Source: Chitinophaga solisilvae
GTDB lineage: Bacteria; Bacteroidota; Bacteroidia; Chitinophagales; Chitinophagaceae
Direction: 5' to 3'
Assembly: GCF_009928525.1 (NCBI RefSeq)
Contig: NZ_JAABOK010000025.1
Location: 18,829-82,828 of the forward strand
DNA: 64,000 bases
This document shows positions 55,982 through 64,000 of this stretch, in pieces. A program made the translations under genes and the position numbers. The first letter of the stretch is position 1. Each line of letters opens with the position of its first letter. Under the pieces are notes generated by a model. The model did not search any database. It was given only the letters and a program-made list of their open reading frames with translations, and was not told the origin of the DNA.

Positions 55982-57313
55982 TTATTTCGCGACTTCTATC
56001 TTCACCTTCTTATTTTTTATCCGTTGATCTCTGATAAGCGTCAGTGTGTTGCTGGCTTTTGATTTCACTACGGCTACAAAGGAGAAGAAGTCTTTTACTT
56101 CGATCAGGCCTATATCTTCTTTTTTCAGATGCCCGCGTTGTGCGAGGAACCCTACGATATCTACCTTATTGACTTTATCTTTTTTACCGGCGGCGATGAA
56201 GAGGGTGACCCATTTTGGTTTTTCCGGCAGTACGGCCTTTTCCGGCAGCTGGATGGTTTCCATTTCTTCTTCTTCCAGGTAGGACATCAGCTTTTCATCC
56301 GGCGCCAGTATCACGATGGCGGTACCGCTGGCTTCCATTCTGGCGGTACGTCCGTTGCGGTGCGTCCAGCTGTCCTGCGTATGCGGCAGGTGGAAATGTA
56401 CGATGTACCTGATATTGGGGATGTCCAGTCCGCGTGCAGCCAGGTCGGTAGTCACCAGCACATTGACGGTACCGTTGCGGAACTTGCACAGGGCGCTGTC
56501 GCGCTGCTGCTGTTCCATGGCGCCGTGGTAAAATTCATTCAGGATACCTTTTTCCGATAACATGGTGCTGGTACGCTCTACCGCATCGCGGTGATTACAG
56601 AAAACGATGGTGGAGCGGTTGCCCAGGTAACAGATCAGGCGGAACAGCGTATCTACCTTATCATTTTCAGGAGATAATACTTGTTTATATGCCAGCCTGG
56701 CGGGCGGGGTGCCTTCTTCCGGCAGGAAGTCCAGTTTCTCCGGTGCTTCCAGTTTGATGAACTCCGGTATTTCTACGGCCTCTGTGGCAGAGGTAAGTAT
56801 CTGTTTACGGATATTGGGCAGGGACTCCACGATGAAGGACACCTCTTCCTGGAAGCCCAGTTCGAGGGTTTTATCGAATTCGTCGAGCACCAGCGTTTCG
56901 ATGGCGTCTACGGTGATATTGCCTCTGCGGATATGATCCCCGATGCGGCCGGGTGTGCCTACAATCAGCGCCGGTGGCTGAATCAGGTTATTCTCTTCGG
57001 TTTCCCGCAGATGCCCGCCGTAGGTGGCAGTGATTTTATAGCCGGTGCCCATCTGTTTAAACACCTTCTCTATCTGTAATGCCAGCTCACGGGAAGGCAC
57101 CACTATCATAGCCTGGGTATTTTTATTGGCAGGGTCCAGCCGTTCCAATACGGGCAGCAGGAATGCCAGGGTTTTGCCGGAGCCGGTGGCGGACAATAAA
57201 ATCACATCGCGGTGCTGCTGATTGGCGGCTACCGATGCCTGTTGCATCTCGTTCAGTGTATCGATGCGGAGATTGGAAAGAATTTTTTCCAATGAGTACT
57301 TTTCTGTTTGCAT
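55982..57313 (-). CDS. DEAD-box RNA helicase, DbpA-like
   Basis: A 443-residue ATP-dependent RNA helicase with motif Q, motif I (SATGSGKT), Ia (VPSRELALQ), GG/TPGR, motif II as DEFD rather than DEAD, motif III SAT, and motif VI HRNGRTARM. The C-terminus (VDIVGFLAQRGHLKKEDIGLIEVKDFFSFVAV) looks like the DbpA RNA-binding domain, suggesting a role in ribosome assembly. I chose the ATG at 57313; a TTG at 57322 lies in the -7 promoter box. Confidence 0.9.
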   Translation of the reverse strand: MQTEKYSLEKILSNLRIDTLNEMQQASVAANQQHRDVILLSATGSGKTLAFLLPVLERLDPANKNTQAMIVVPSRELALQIEKVFKQMGTGYKITATYGGHLRETEENNLIQPPALIVGTPGRIGDHIRRGNITVDAIETLVLDEFDKTLELGFQEEVSFIVESLPNIRKQILTSATEAVEIPEFIKLEAPEKLDFLPEEGTPPARLAYKQVLSPENDKVDTLFRLICYLGNRSTIVFCNHRDAVERTSTMLSEKGILNEFYHGAMEQQQRDSALCKFRNGTVNVLVTTDLAARGLDIPNIRYIVHFHLPHTQDSWTHRNGRTARMEASGTAIVILAPDEKLMSYLEEEEMETIQLPEKAVLPEKPKWVTLFIAAGKKDKVNKVDIVGFLAQRGHLKKEDIGLIEVKDFFSFVAVVKSKASNTLTLIRDQRIKNKKVKIEVAK

Positions 57314-57319
57314 GTGCCG

Positions 57320-57327
57320 CAAAAGTA
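57320..57327 (-). promoter_or_regulatory. -7 box for a leaderless helicase transcript
   Basis: The minus strand reads TACTTTTG, matching TAnnTTTG, and ends 6 nt before the ATG at 57313. Transcription would start at or next to the start codon. Confidence 0.5.
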
Positions 57328-57350
57328 CGAAAATTAAATTTGGCGGCCGC

Positions 57351-58271
57351 TCAGCGTTCGCTGAACGTGTCAGTCAGCACCCAGCGGGCTTTGTAGATCT
57401 TCAGCCCCTCTTCCCGGAAGATACTTTTGCCGTTGGCGTCCAGCACCTCGTCTGTCCACCAGGATACTTTAGGCCGGATAACGATGACCGGGAACCCGGC
57501 AGGACCGGAAGACACACTCTTGATATCGTTCTGCAACCCTTTTGCGGGCAACGTTTTCCCGGTTACCGGGTCAAAGCGGTATACATGTGTAGCGTTGGTC
57601 AGCCACAGCTTATCTGCTCCGAAGACAGGAAACAGGTCATGCGCCTCTGTTCCGGGCAGGGCCATGACGGTATCCTGGAACAGATCGGGCTGCTGCAAAT
57701 TGTTATTGTAGCGGAACACGTGCATACTGTCCATGGCCGCCGTCCACAGCCGGCTGCGACGGGCATCCCATACCACATTATGTCCGAAGGCAATGGGTAT
57801 TTTTTTCGTATAACCATTCACGATAGTACCGCTGGTATCTGCCCGGAACAGCATCAGGAAATTGCCGGTGCTGGAAGCGCTCACAATATTTCCATCCGGC
57901 AGCAGCTCGGCAGAATGGGTATTACCGCCTGCATAGGCATAAAATACCGTCTTCTTATCCGCTATACGAACAAGGGCTACTCCCCCGCCGGAGGCCGCCA
58001 TCAGCACGTATCTGCGGCCATATACCATTTTAGCTTCGCTGGGATGACTAAACCACTTCACATGCTCCGGCTTCACATCCTCTGCCATAGCGGGATTCCA
58101 CTCCCAGATAATTTTTCCGGCAGATACATCCGCAATAGCTATCCGGTGCTGCGATTGCTCTGCCATCACCAGGCAACGGCGGCAACCGGCCACCTTATCC
58201 GTCTGTGCTACGCCCTTCAGGCCTGCCAGCAGCAAAAAAAATGTAATAAGGTATTTACCTGTATATTGCAT
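57351..58271 (-). CDS. Secreted beta-propeller-like protein (DUF6528-like)
   Basis: A 306-residue protein from the ATG at 58271 (MQYTGKYLITFFLLLAG, signal peptide to KGVAQ); the longer start at 58301 would overlap the divergent lipoprotein gene. Repeated strand blocks such as RIAIADVSAGKIIWEW, YVLMAASGGGVALVRIADKKTVFYAY, GNIVSASSTGNFLMLF and HVYRFDPVTGKTLPAKG indicate a quinoprotein-like propeller. Function unknown; periplasmic or surface. Confidence 0.68.
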   Translation of the reverse strand: MQYTGKYLITFFLLLAGLKGVAQTDKVAGCRRCLVMAEQSQHRIAIADVSAGKIIWEWNPAMAEDVKPEHVKWFSHPSEAKMVYGRRYVLMAASGGGVALVRIADKKTVFYAYAGGNTHSAELLPDGNIVSASSTGNFLMLFRADTSGTIVNGYTKKIPIAFGHNVVWDARRSRLWTAAMDSMHVFRYNNNLQQPDLFQDTVMALPGTEAHDLFPVFGADKLWLTNATHVYRFDPVTGKTLPAKGLQNDIKSVSSGPAGFPVIVIRPKVSWWTDEVLDANGKSIFREEGLKIYKARWVLTDTFSER

Positions 58272-58291
58272 GCACATTAATTTTTCATTGT

Positions 58292-58753
58292 ATGAAACCA
58301 CTGTATTTCCTGCTGCCGCTCGCTGTAGTAGCAGCCTCCTGCCAGCAGAACGGCCAACAAGCTAATAAAAATACCGACAGTTTAAAAACTTCTCCGGTAA
58401 ATAGTATGAATACCTGCTTCGCCAAAATCTCCGGGAAAGATTCTGTCATCCTCCATATTAATATACAGGACGGCAATGCCGGCGGTGAGCTGACCTATAA
58501 CTATTTTGAAAAGGATAAAAATACCGGCACCCTCAAAGGCCAGGTGGCAGACGGTATCCTGCGGGCCGACTACCAGTTCATGAGCGAAGGCATGCAAAGC
58601 TCCCGCCCGGTGGTATTTAAAATCAGCGGCGAACAAGCCTGGGAAGCTGTTGCCGACAGTATCAATCCGGAAGGCATCCCTGTTTTTGCAGCGGATAACA
58701 ACGCCCTGCACTTCGACAGCATCCCTTTAAAAGAAATTTCCTGCAAGCCGTAG
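58292..58753 (+). CDS. Small lipoprotein of unknown function
   Basis: A 153-residue lipoprotein (lipobox AASC, Cys17) with a Gln/Asn-rich linker (QQNGQQANKNTDS). A beta-rich domain follows (YTCFAKI-type pattern: MNTCFAKISGKDSVILHINIQDGNAGGELTYNYF). It resembles small Bacteroidota lipoproteins with a MliC-like or lipocalin-like barrel, but I cannot name the family. Divergent from the propeller gene, with about 20 nt between starts. Confidence 0.65.
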   Translation: MKPLYFLLPLAVVAASCQQNGQQANKNTDSLKTSPVNSMNTCFAKISGKDSVILHINIQDGNAGGELTYNYFEKDKNTGTLKGQVADGILRADYQFMSEGMQSSRPVVFKISGEQAWEAVADSINPEGIPVFAADNNALHFDSIPLKEISCKP

Positions 58754-58800
58754 GGGTAACGCCATAGCATGGTGTCGATATCTAAACACTTAATTACGAT

Positions 58801-59757
58801 ATGGAACACATGCTTAAGAGAATGAAAAACCGCATTACCTTTTTATTACCAGTCTTTTCTTTCATATTATTTTTCCGTACTTCCGTACAGGCCCAGCTGG
58901 GCGCATCTTCCCTCAAAGGGCCGGGTATGGCTGTCAGCGTAGACTATTTACCTGCCAGCCACTATATCCGGCCGGAAGATTCCCTCAAAATGCCCGGCAA
59001 CACTGCCCGGCAGCGTTATAACTTCGGTATGGGCTTCAACCTTTCCTCCCGGGTAGATTCCGCCACAGGAAAGGCACGCATCTGGAACCTGGCTGCCGGC
59101 GGCTCCTACACCAAACTTTCCAATAAAGACTATGATAATACCATCATCTTCCCCAATGAATTACTGGGTGCGCAGATTGCACTTCAACATACCCGCACAC
59201 TGAATAAAAAGTGGAGTCTCATGGCGGTCGTTGCCGGCGGATTATTCACTGATCTGGAAAAAATTGATCAGAACGATTTCTTTATCAATGGCGGCGTCAT
59301 CTTCGTAAAACGCGTCAACCCGCACTTCGGCTATGGTCTTGGCGCCATGCTCACCAACTCTTTCGGTACACCCATGATATTACCTGCCTTCATGATTATG
59401 TGGCAGACCGGCAACCGCTTCAAAGTGGACATCAACTTCCCGGAGAAAATCAGCGTCAGCAGCTCCCTCAGCAAGTATGATGAACTGGCCCTGGCCCTCC
59501 GCCTCAACGGCGCTGCCTACGATGTGGAAAACCGTCCGGAAAACAAACGCCTGATGGCCTACCAGGAAATCTCCCTGGGCCTGGAAAATACTTTCCACCT
59601 CACCAAAAAGCTCGACTTCAACCTCGCCGGCGGTACCACCCTCCTGAGCGGCATCACCTTTCAGAAAAAATCACTGTCTGAAATGTTCAAAACCCTCCCC
59701 AATCACCGCCTCGCAACAAACTTTTACCTGAGCGCAGGACTGAGATGGAATTTTTGA
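58801..59757 (+). CDS. Outer membrane beta-barrel protein (DUF6268-like)
   Basis: A 318-residue protein with a signal peptide (FFRTSVQAQ) and amphipathic strands ending in the C-terminal Phe (SAGLRWNF). The strand pattern (RQRYNFGMGFNLSSRV, IWNLAAGGSYTKLSN, WSLMAVVAGGLFTDLE) fits a DUF6268-type outer membrane barrel. Start could be any of three nearby ATGs (58801, 58810, 58822). Ends directly at a class 2 palindrome. Function unknown. Confidence 0.7.
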   Translation: MEHMLKRMKNRITFLLPVFSFILFFRTSVQAQLGASSLKGPGMAVSVDYLPASHYIRPEDSLKMPGNTARQRYNFGMGFNLSSRVDSATGKARIWNLAAGGSYTKLSNKDYDNTIIFPNELLGAQIALQHTRTLNKKWSLMAVVAGGLFTDLEKIDQNDFFINGGVIFVKRVNPHFGYGLGAMLTNSFGTPMILPAFMIMWQTGNRFKVDINFPEKISVSSSLSKYDELALALRLNGAAYDVENRPENKRLMAYQEISLGLENTFHLTKKLDFNLAGGTTLLSGITFQKKSLSEMFKTLPNHRLATNFYLSAGLRWNF

Positions 59758-59950
59758 GATTTCGTTATTTGAGATTTTTTTATTTGAGATTTTGTATCTC
59801 ATCATAATGCCCTCCAGATTGTAAGGTCAGTGATAGATTTACGGATTGGGGGGATTTTTTAAATCCGTAAATCTCCAATAAAAAAAGCCCTCCGGAATAC
59901 CAGAGGGCTTTTTGATGAGATACAAATCTCAAATAAAAAAATCTCAAATG
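59758..59950. repeat. Class 2 ATTTGAGATT palindrome, copy 2 (nested)
   Basis: Nested inverted repeats between convergent genes. The outer arms (about 59773-59806 and 59915-59946) contain TTATTTGAGATTT and TATCTCATC with complements. A middle stem AGATTTACGGATT (59835-59847) pairs with 59862-59874, and a terminator hairpin is at 59882-59913. Confidence 0.8.
59882..59913. terminator. Bidirectional rho-independent terminator
   Basis: AAAAAGCCCTC, a 10-nt loop, then GAGGGCTTTTT: a perfect 11-bp stem giving a U-tract on either strand. Serves the convergent barrel gene and TonB receptor gene. Confidence 0.85.
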
Positions 59951-59951
59951 A

Positions 59952-62366
59952 CTAGAATTTATAGGAAACGGTTCCTGTAAACTGCGTCGGAGGAATCGGG
60001 TTGATGCTGTAGTTCTCGTGCACGTAATAGTTGTAGGTATTTGTGATGTTGGATACTTTGGCCATCAGGGAGAAACGTTTCAGGCTGTAGCCGGCAGAAA
60101 CGTCTATGGTGCTGAATCCGGGCACAGAGATGAGTCTGTTGGTAGGGGTCAGTACCTTGTCTACCAGCACGAGAGTATTGTTCCAGCCTGCGTAGCGCTG
60201 ACCGATGTAATAGAAGCCTGCGCCTATTTTCAGTCCCTTTACCTTTGTTTTTTCCTGGAAGGTGTAGAAGATACTGGCATTAGCGGTATGGTTAGGATTA
60301 CCTACCAGGCGTTCGCCGGCAACGGATGAATTTACCTGTGCCGGTGTATTTTCAATGGTCATGCTGTTATAGCTGTAACCGGCAATAACGTCCAGGCCTG
60401 GCAGCGGGTGGCCGGCGAGGTCTACTTCCACGCCCTGGCTCAGGGTTTCGCCCAGCAGGGATTTGAACTGTGTATTGCTGTTGGGCTTACCGTCTTTTGT
60501 AAAGGCCAGCGTCTGCGCGTAGTTGTTATTACGGATGCGGTACAGGGTAACGTTGGCAGATAAGCCCCCGTTGAAGAAATCATTTTTCACCCCTACCTCA
60601 TACTGCTGAATGATAGAAGGTTTCAGCGTCACCGTGTCTATATCGAATCCGCTGTTAGGCGTAAAGGAGTTGGAATAGCTGGCAAATACAGCAGTGGAAG
60701 GCAGCGGTTTGTAAACGATACCTACGCGGGGAGAGAAGGCATGGTCATATTTTGCGGCCGCTGTTTCTTTCCTGGCGCCGGTTCTGAAATCGTAGGACAC
60801 CGGAGATTCTGTCTGCAGGTAAGAGAAACGCACGCCTGCCAGTACTTTCAGTTTTTCGGAGATGCTGATCAGATCCTGTACATAAGCGCCGAAACGGTTA
60901 ATAGGCGCATTTGTTACGGCCTGCAGGGTATCGCCGCCGGGGAAGTCGGTACGACGCACATACCTGTTCGGGTCAAATACATTGATCTGGTCGTAGATAC
61001 CTTTTCCGAGTGTAGTATTAGGTAATGTGTATCCGTAGGTACCGGTCAGGTATCTGTCGGCATCAACACCTGCCAGTACCGTATGTTCCAGGATGCCGGT
61101 ACGGAACTTACCTGTCAGGTCTGCCTGCGCAGAGTAGTAGTCTTCGTTGGTGGCGTTTCTTCCCAGCGGGCGTTTAAACAGGCTGTCTTTTGCCTGTATT
61201 CTCTCGATGGAGTAATAATCACGCTGATATTTGGAATAAGAGATGATACCATTGAACGACCAGTTACTATTGAACCGGTGCCTGATATTGGCGGAGGTAT
61301 TGGTCTGCTGTGTGTGTGCATACTGCCATGGCGCACCGAAGAAGGTATTGCGCGGTACGTCGTTGATATAGGAATCGTTGTTGGTACCGATACCAAAATC
61401 AGGTGTAAAATCATGTTTCAGGTAGTCAGCCTGTACCAGCAGGTCCGTACGGTCGCTGAGTTTAAACAGGAGAGACGGGTTCACGTAATAGCGTTTGGAA
61501 TGCACCTGATCGCGGTAGCTGTCTGCGGTTTCAAAGGTACCGTTTACGCGGTAGGCAACTTTGGAGGACAAAGGTCCGTATACATCGAATGCTGGTTTCA
61601 GGAGTCCGTAGCTGCCTGCTCTCAGGCTTACTTCACCACCGAAATTGAACTTAGGTTGTTTGGTGACCATATTCAGAATGGCGCCCGGCGCTACGTTACC
61701 ATACAGGATGGCAGCGCTGCCTTTGAGTACCTCTACTCTTTCCAGGGAGCTCATTTCAGGCATGGCGCCGGAGTTCACGCGGGTACCGTTTTTGAACATA
61801 TTGGTGCTGGAGAAGCCATAGCCGCGGGCGTTGAAAGTTTCCTGCGTACCGGCGCGCTGGGAGGCCATGTAAACGCCGTTGATATTTTTCACAACATCGC
61901 TCATGCGCTGCGCCTGCTGGTCTTCCAGTACTTCATGACCAATGATGGCAACGCTCTGCGGCAGGTCCATTACCGGCACCGGCAGTTTACCGATGGTAAC
62001 AGGCTTTTTATTGATGGTGCGGGTACGGGTACCATCTACCACTACTTCATTCAGCTGGCTGGAAGTAGCTTCCAGTGCGAAATTCACGTCAACTGTCTGA
62101 TCTGCTGCTACCGTCACTTCCCGGTGGATGGTTTGTGTACCGGTGAAAGAGATTACCACAGTATATATGCCCGGTTTTACATTTTTGAGCTGGAAGGTAC
62201 CATCTTCATTGGTGATGGCGCCCTTGCGGGTATCTTTGAGACCCACTGTCACAAAAGAGGCAGGTTCACCGTCTGCCGTTTTCACTTTTCCCTTAATAAC
62301 GCCATTCTGCGCAAACGCTGCCAGGTTCAGTAATACCAGGCAGAGTATCATGTATAAATTTTTCAA
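59952..62366 (-). CDS. TonB-dependent siderophore-type receptor
   Basis: An 804-residue outer membrane receptor. Signal peptide to LAAFAQ, then a carboxypeptidase-regulatory-like domain (VIKGKVKTADGEPASFVTVGLKDTRKGAI, about 22-105), a plug (MDLPQSVAIIGHEVLEDQQAQRMSDVVKNINGVY ... RVEVLKGSAAILYGNVAPGAILNMVTKQP) and a 22-strand barrel ending TGTVSYKF. The plug pattern is that of ferric-siderophore receptors (FhuA/FoxA group), so iron-siderophore uptake is likely. No Fur box was located by eye. Confidence 0.9.
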   Translation of the reverse strand: MKNLYMILCLVLLNLAAFAQNGVIKGKVKTADGEPASFVTVGLKDTRKGAITNEDGTFQLKNVKPGIYTVVISFTGTQTIHREVTVAADQTVDVNFALEATSSQLNEVVVDGTRTRTINKKPVTIGKLPVPVMDLPQSVAIIGHEVLEDQQAQRMSDVVKNINGVYMASQRAGTQETFNARGYGFSSTNMFKNGTRVNSGAMPEMSSLERVEVLKGSAAILYGNVAPGAILNMVTKQPKFNFGGEVSLRAGSYGLLKPAFDVYGPLSSKVAYRVNGTFETADSYRDQVHSKRYYVNPSLLFKLSDRTDLLVQADYLKHDFTPDFGIGTNNDSYINDVPRNTFFGAPWQYAHTQQTNTSANIRHRFNSNWSFNGIISYSKYQRDYYSIERIQAKDSLFKRPLGRNATNEDYYSAQADLTGKFRTGILEHTVLAGVDADRYLTGTYGYTLPNTTLGKGIYDQINVFDPNRYVRRTDFPGGDTLQAVTNAPINRFGAYVQDLISISEKLKVLAGVRFSYLQTESPVSYDFRTGARKETAAAKYDHAFSPRVGIVYKPLPSTAVFASYSNSFTPNSGFDIDTVTLKPSIIQQYEVGVKNDFFNGGLSANVTLYRIRNNNYAQTLAFTKDGKPNSNTQFKSLLGETLSQGVEVDLAGHPLPGLDVIAGYSYNSMTIENTPAQVNSSVAGERLVGNPNHTANASIFYTFQEKTKVKGLKIGAGFYYIGQRYAGWNNTLVLVDKVLTPTNRLISVPGFSTIDVSAGYSLKRFSLMAKVSNITNTYNYYVHENYSINPIPPTQFTGTVSYKF

Positions 62367-62696
62367 GCGGAGTAAATTTTGCGCAAAACAACAACTAAAA
62401 GAGCGGACACAACGATCCTATCGGGAAAAGCATTTACGCAATCCGGAAAATTTTCGGAGCGGGATTAACATTTTCAAATATATAATACTATTGAAGAGCA
62501 ACTATGTCGGATCTGGAAAAATTCAAAGCGGATGTTGTTCCCAATATGATTATAACGCCTCCGGCAGATGCCTGCCTTGTATTGAAAGCAAACAATGCCT
62601 GTACCGAAAGCGAACACATCACACATAAATACAATGTTTAAATTATATGATGTGCAATACTTCCTGTTCTGGCATAAACATAGTTTCCGGTCTTAT

Positions 62697-63743
62697 ATGA
62701 AACACGCATTACTACTTTTGCTATCCGCCTGCATGGCTGCCAGCCGCCTGCACGCGCAATCAGCTGCCACGGTAGATCATTCCCCGCTGGACAGCATCCC
62801 CACCCTGATGGCCCGTTACCATGTACCTGTAATGGCAGTGGGCATCATCGAGGAAGGCCGCATCAAAACCATCCGTACCTACGGCAACCTGCGCGCCTAT
62901 ACGCCCGCGCCGCCCAACACCCTGTTCAACGTAGCCTCTCTCACCAAACCGGTGGTGACTATGGTAACGCTGCAACTGGTCAGCAACGGCAGCTGGCAGC
63001 TGGATGAACCACTCAGCCACTACTGGACAGACCCTGACCTGCAGAAAGACCCACGCCATCACAAACTCACCACCCGCCTCGTACTCACGCATCAGACAGG
63101 CTTCCCCAACTGGCGCAGCAGCAACCCCGGCAACAAACTGGCCTTCATCAAAGAACCCGGCGACGGCACCTTCGGCTATTCCGGCGAAGGATTCGAATAC
63201 CTGCGCCGCGCTCTGGAAGCAAAATTCGGCCGCTCCCTGCAGCAACTCGCCGACTCCCTCCTGTTCCAGCCCCTGAAAATAAAAAATACCCACTTTGCCT
63301 GGGCCCCCGGTATGGACACCCTGCTATATGCGCAGCCACACGGTAAAACCGGTGAACTCCTCGCTATGGAAAGAAACACCGACCCCAATGCTGCCGACTG
63401 GCTCGTAACCACCATCATCGACTATACCCTCTTCGGCGCTCACGTCATCGGCGGCGGTCATCTCTCCCCTGCCCTGTTCCAGGAAATGGTCACCCCGGTC
63501 ATCAAAGCCGGTAAAAGCCCCCTCAACGAATACATGGGCCTGGGATGGGCCGTGGTGCCCAATATGCCCGGCAACGAATACATGATCATGCACACCGGCC
63601 ATGACCCCGGCGTATATACCCTTATTGCGCTATACCCTAAAAGCAAACGCGGTATCGTTATTTTTACCAACGGAGACGACGGGATGAAAGCCATTGTAAA
63701 AGTGGCAGTGGGAGCGTTTCACCTGAATATTCCTGCGGAATAA
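62697..63743 (+). CDS. Secreted serine hydrolase (beta-lactamase/DD-peptidase family)
   Basis: A 348-residue serine hydrolase from the ATG at 62697, which opens a signal peptide (MKHALLLLLSACMAASRLHAQ); an upstream in-frame ATG at 62595 adds 34 unlikely residues. Motifs: SLTK (Ser81, Lys84), YSG in place of YSN (Tyr161) and HTG (299-301). These are class C beta-lactamase/AmpH/esterase-type residues. Substrate may be a peptide, ester or peptidoglycan fragment. The stop TAA is the first part of a palindromic repeat. Confidence 0.88.
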   Translation: MKHALLLLLSACMAASRLHAQSAATVDHSPLDSIPTLMARYHVPVMAVGIIEEGRIKTIRTYGNLRAYTPAPPNTLFNVASLTKPVVTMVTLQLVSNGSWQLDEPLSHYWTDPDLQKDPRHHKLTTRLVLTHQTGFPNWRSSNPGNKLAFIKEPGDGTFGYSGEGFEYLRRALEAKFGRSLQQLADSLLFQPLKIKNTHFAWAPGMDTLLYAQPHGKTGELLAMERNTDPNAADWLVTTIIDYTLFGAHVIGGGHLSPALFQEMVTPVIKAGKSPLNEYMGLGWAVVPNMPGNEYMIMHTGHDPGVYTLIALYPKSKRGIVIFTNGDDGMKAIVKVAVGAFHLNIPAE

Positions 63744-63877
63744 TTACGAATTACGAATTGCGAATTACGAATGTAGAAGCGAAGATTAGAACGAAGATAA
63801 AAGGAGATATTTAATAGTTATCTCTTTTATCTTCGTTCTAATCTTCGCTTCTACATTCGTAATTCGCAATTCGTAAT
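63742..63877. repeat. Class 1 AATTACG palindrome, copy 9
   Basis: Palindrome starting within the TAA stop of the serine hydrolase. The inner stem is GTAGAAGCGAAGATTAGAAC and the loop hairpin GGAGATA..TATCTC is shared with copies 6 and 8. The right arm is one heptamer shorter and is replaced by the TCATTGGTGTCC inverted repeat. Confidence 0.88.
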
Positions 63878-63940
63878 CATTGGTGTCCGGTAAAAATCCA
63901 GGCTTTGGTTAAAGCGTAAGATTATTGGGACACCAATGAT
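63876..63940. repeat. 13-bp inverted repeat, possible mobile element end
   Basis: ATCATTGGTGTCC (63876-63888) and GGACACCAATGAT (63928-63940) are perfect inverted repeats 39 bp apart, right at the end of palindrome copy 9. The sequence GGTGTCCGGTAAAA could be the terminus of an insertion sequence continuing beyond the window. No transposase can be read in the remaining 60 nt. Confidence 0.4.
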
Positions 63941-64000
63941 AAAAAATCATTGTTTTCTCATTTCCAAGCCTCTATGTAGCAAAAAGAGACGGCGGTATAT

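Noticed and set aside
61083..62333. Plus-strand frame of 416 codons
   Set aside because: Antisense shadow of the TonB-dependent receptor.
6173..63877. CRISPR arrays, suggested by the regularly repeated heptamers
   Set aside because: The repeats are 7-mers without spacers, arranged as palindrome arms at many separate loci, and no cas genes are present.
1..64000. tRNA, rRNA or classical riboswitch
   Set aside because: No cloverleaf, TTCGA-type T-loop with matching acceptor stem, or known aptamer core was recognised in the intergenic regions by eye.

Overview
The window is about 64 kb of chromosome from a Bacteroidota species, most likely a Chitinophaga-like member of the Chitinophagaceae. The evidence is four SusC/SusD-type genes in pairs plus associated lipoproteins (fasciclin, DUF5007- and DUF5008-like, LamG/DUF4983-like), MoxR/DUF58/BatA/DUF4159 genes, and promoters of the Bacteroidota type (TAnnTTTG). 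I saw no rRNA, tRNA, CRISPR array, prophage or complete insertion sequence.

Layout. 1-5.6 kb: a TolC/MFP/RND tripartite efflux operon, followed by a small beta-barrel protein. 6.3-10.3 kb: single housekeeping-type genes (a primase-like hypothetical, a mutarotase-like protein, an SDR reductase, an alpha/beta hydrolase, a membrane protein). 10.4-16.5 kb: a tandem duplication of a PmbA-like/TldD-like pair; both TldD copies keep the zinc motif and carry a Tat-like N-terminus. 16.7-23.5 kb: a MoxR, DUF58, BatA-like, DUF4175-like, membrane-protein operon, with DUF4159 transcribed divergently. 24.7-32.2 kb: a compact SusCD locus facing a secreted mutarotase and a GH51 alpha-L-arabinofuranosidase, suggesting arabinose-containing glycan use. 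33-53.5 kb: a 13-gene, roughly 20-kb minus-strand operon with two SusCD pairs, two fasciclin lipoproteins, DUF5007- and DUF5008-like lipoproteins, an M60 metallopeptidase and three phosphodiesterase-fold/LamG lipoproteins. It contains no recognisable glycoside hydrolase and looks built for glycoprotein or peptide capture. 54.2-55.8 kb: peptidase E, a TetR regulator and a small unknown. 56-59.8 kb: a DEAD-box helicase, a beta-propeller-like protein, a small lipoprotein and a porin-like barrel. 60-63.7 kb: a TonB-dependent siderophore-type receptor and a serine hydrolase.

Two things stand out. First, a family of long, nearly perfect DNA palindromes (nine copies built on the heptamer AATTACG, plus two copies of a second family built on ATTTGAGATT) sits directly against stop codons. 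The two arms of each copy match each other even where copies differ, so the arms co-vary. Second, the three phosphodiesterase-fold LamG lipoproteins around the M60 peptidase keep the first Asp and the Thr nucleophile but have lost most of the other metal ligands. They look like paralogous pseudoenzymes turned into surface binding proteins.
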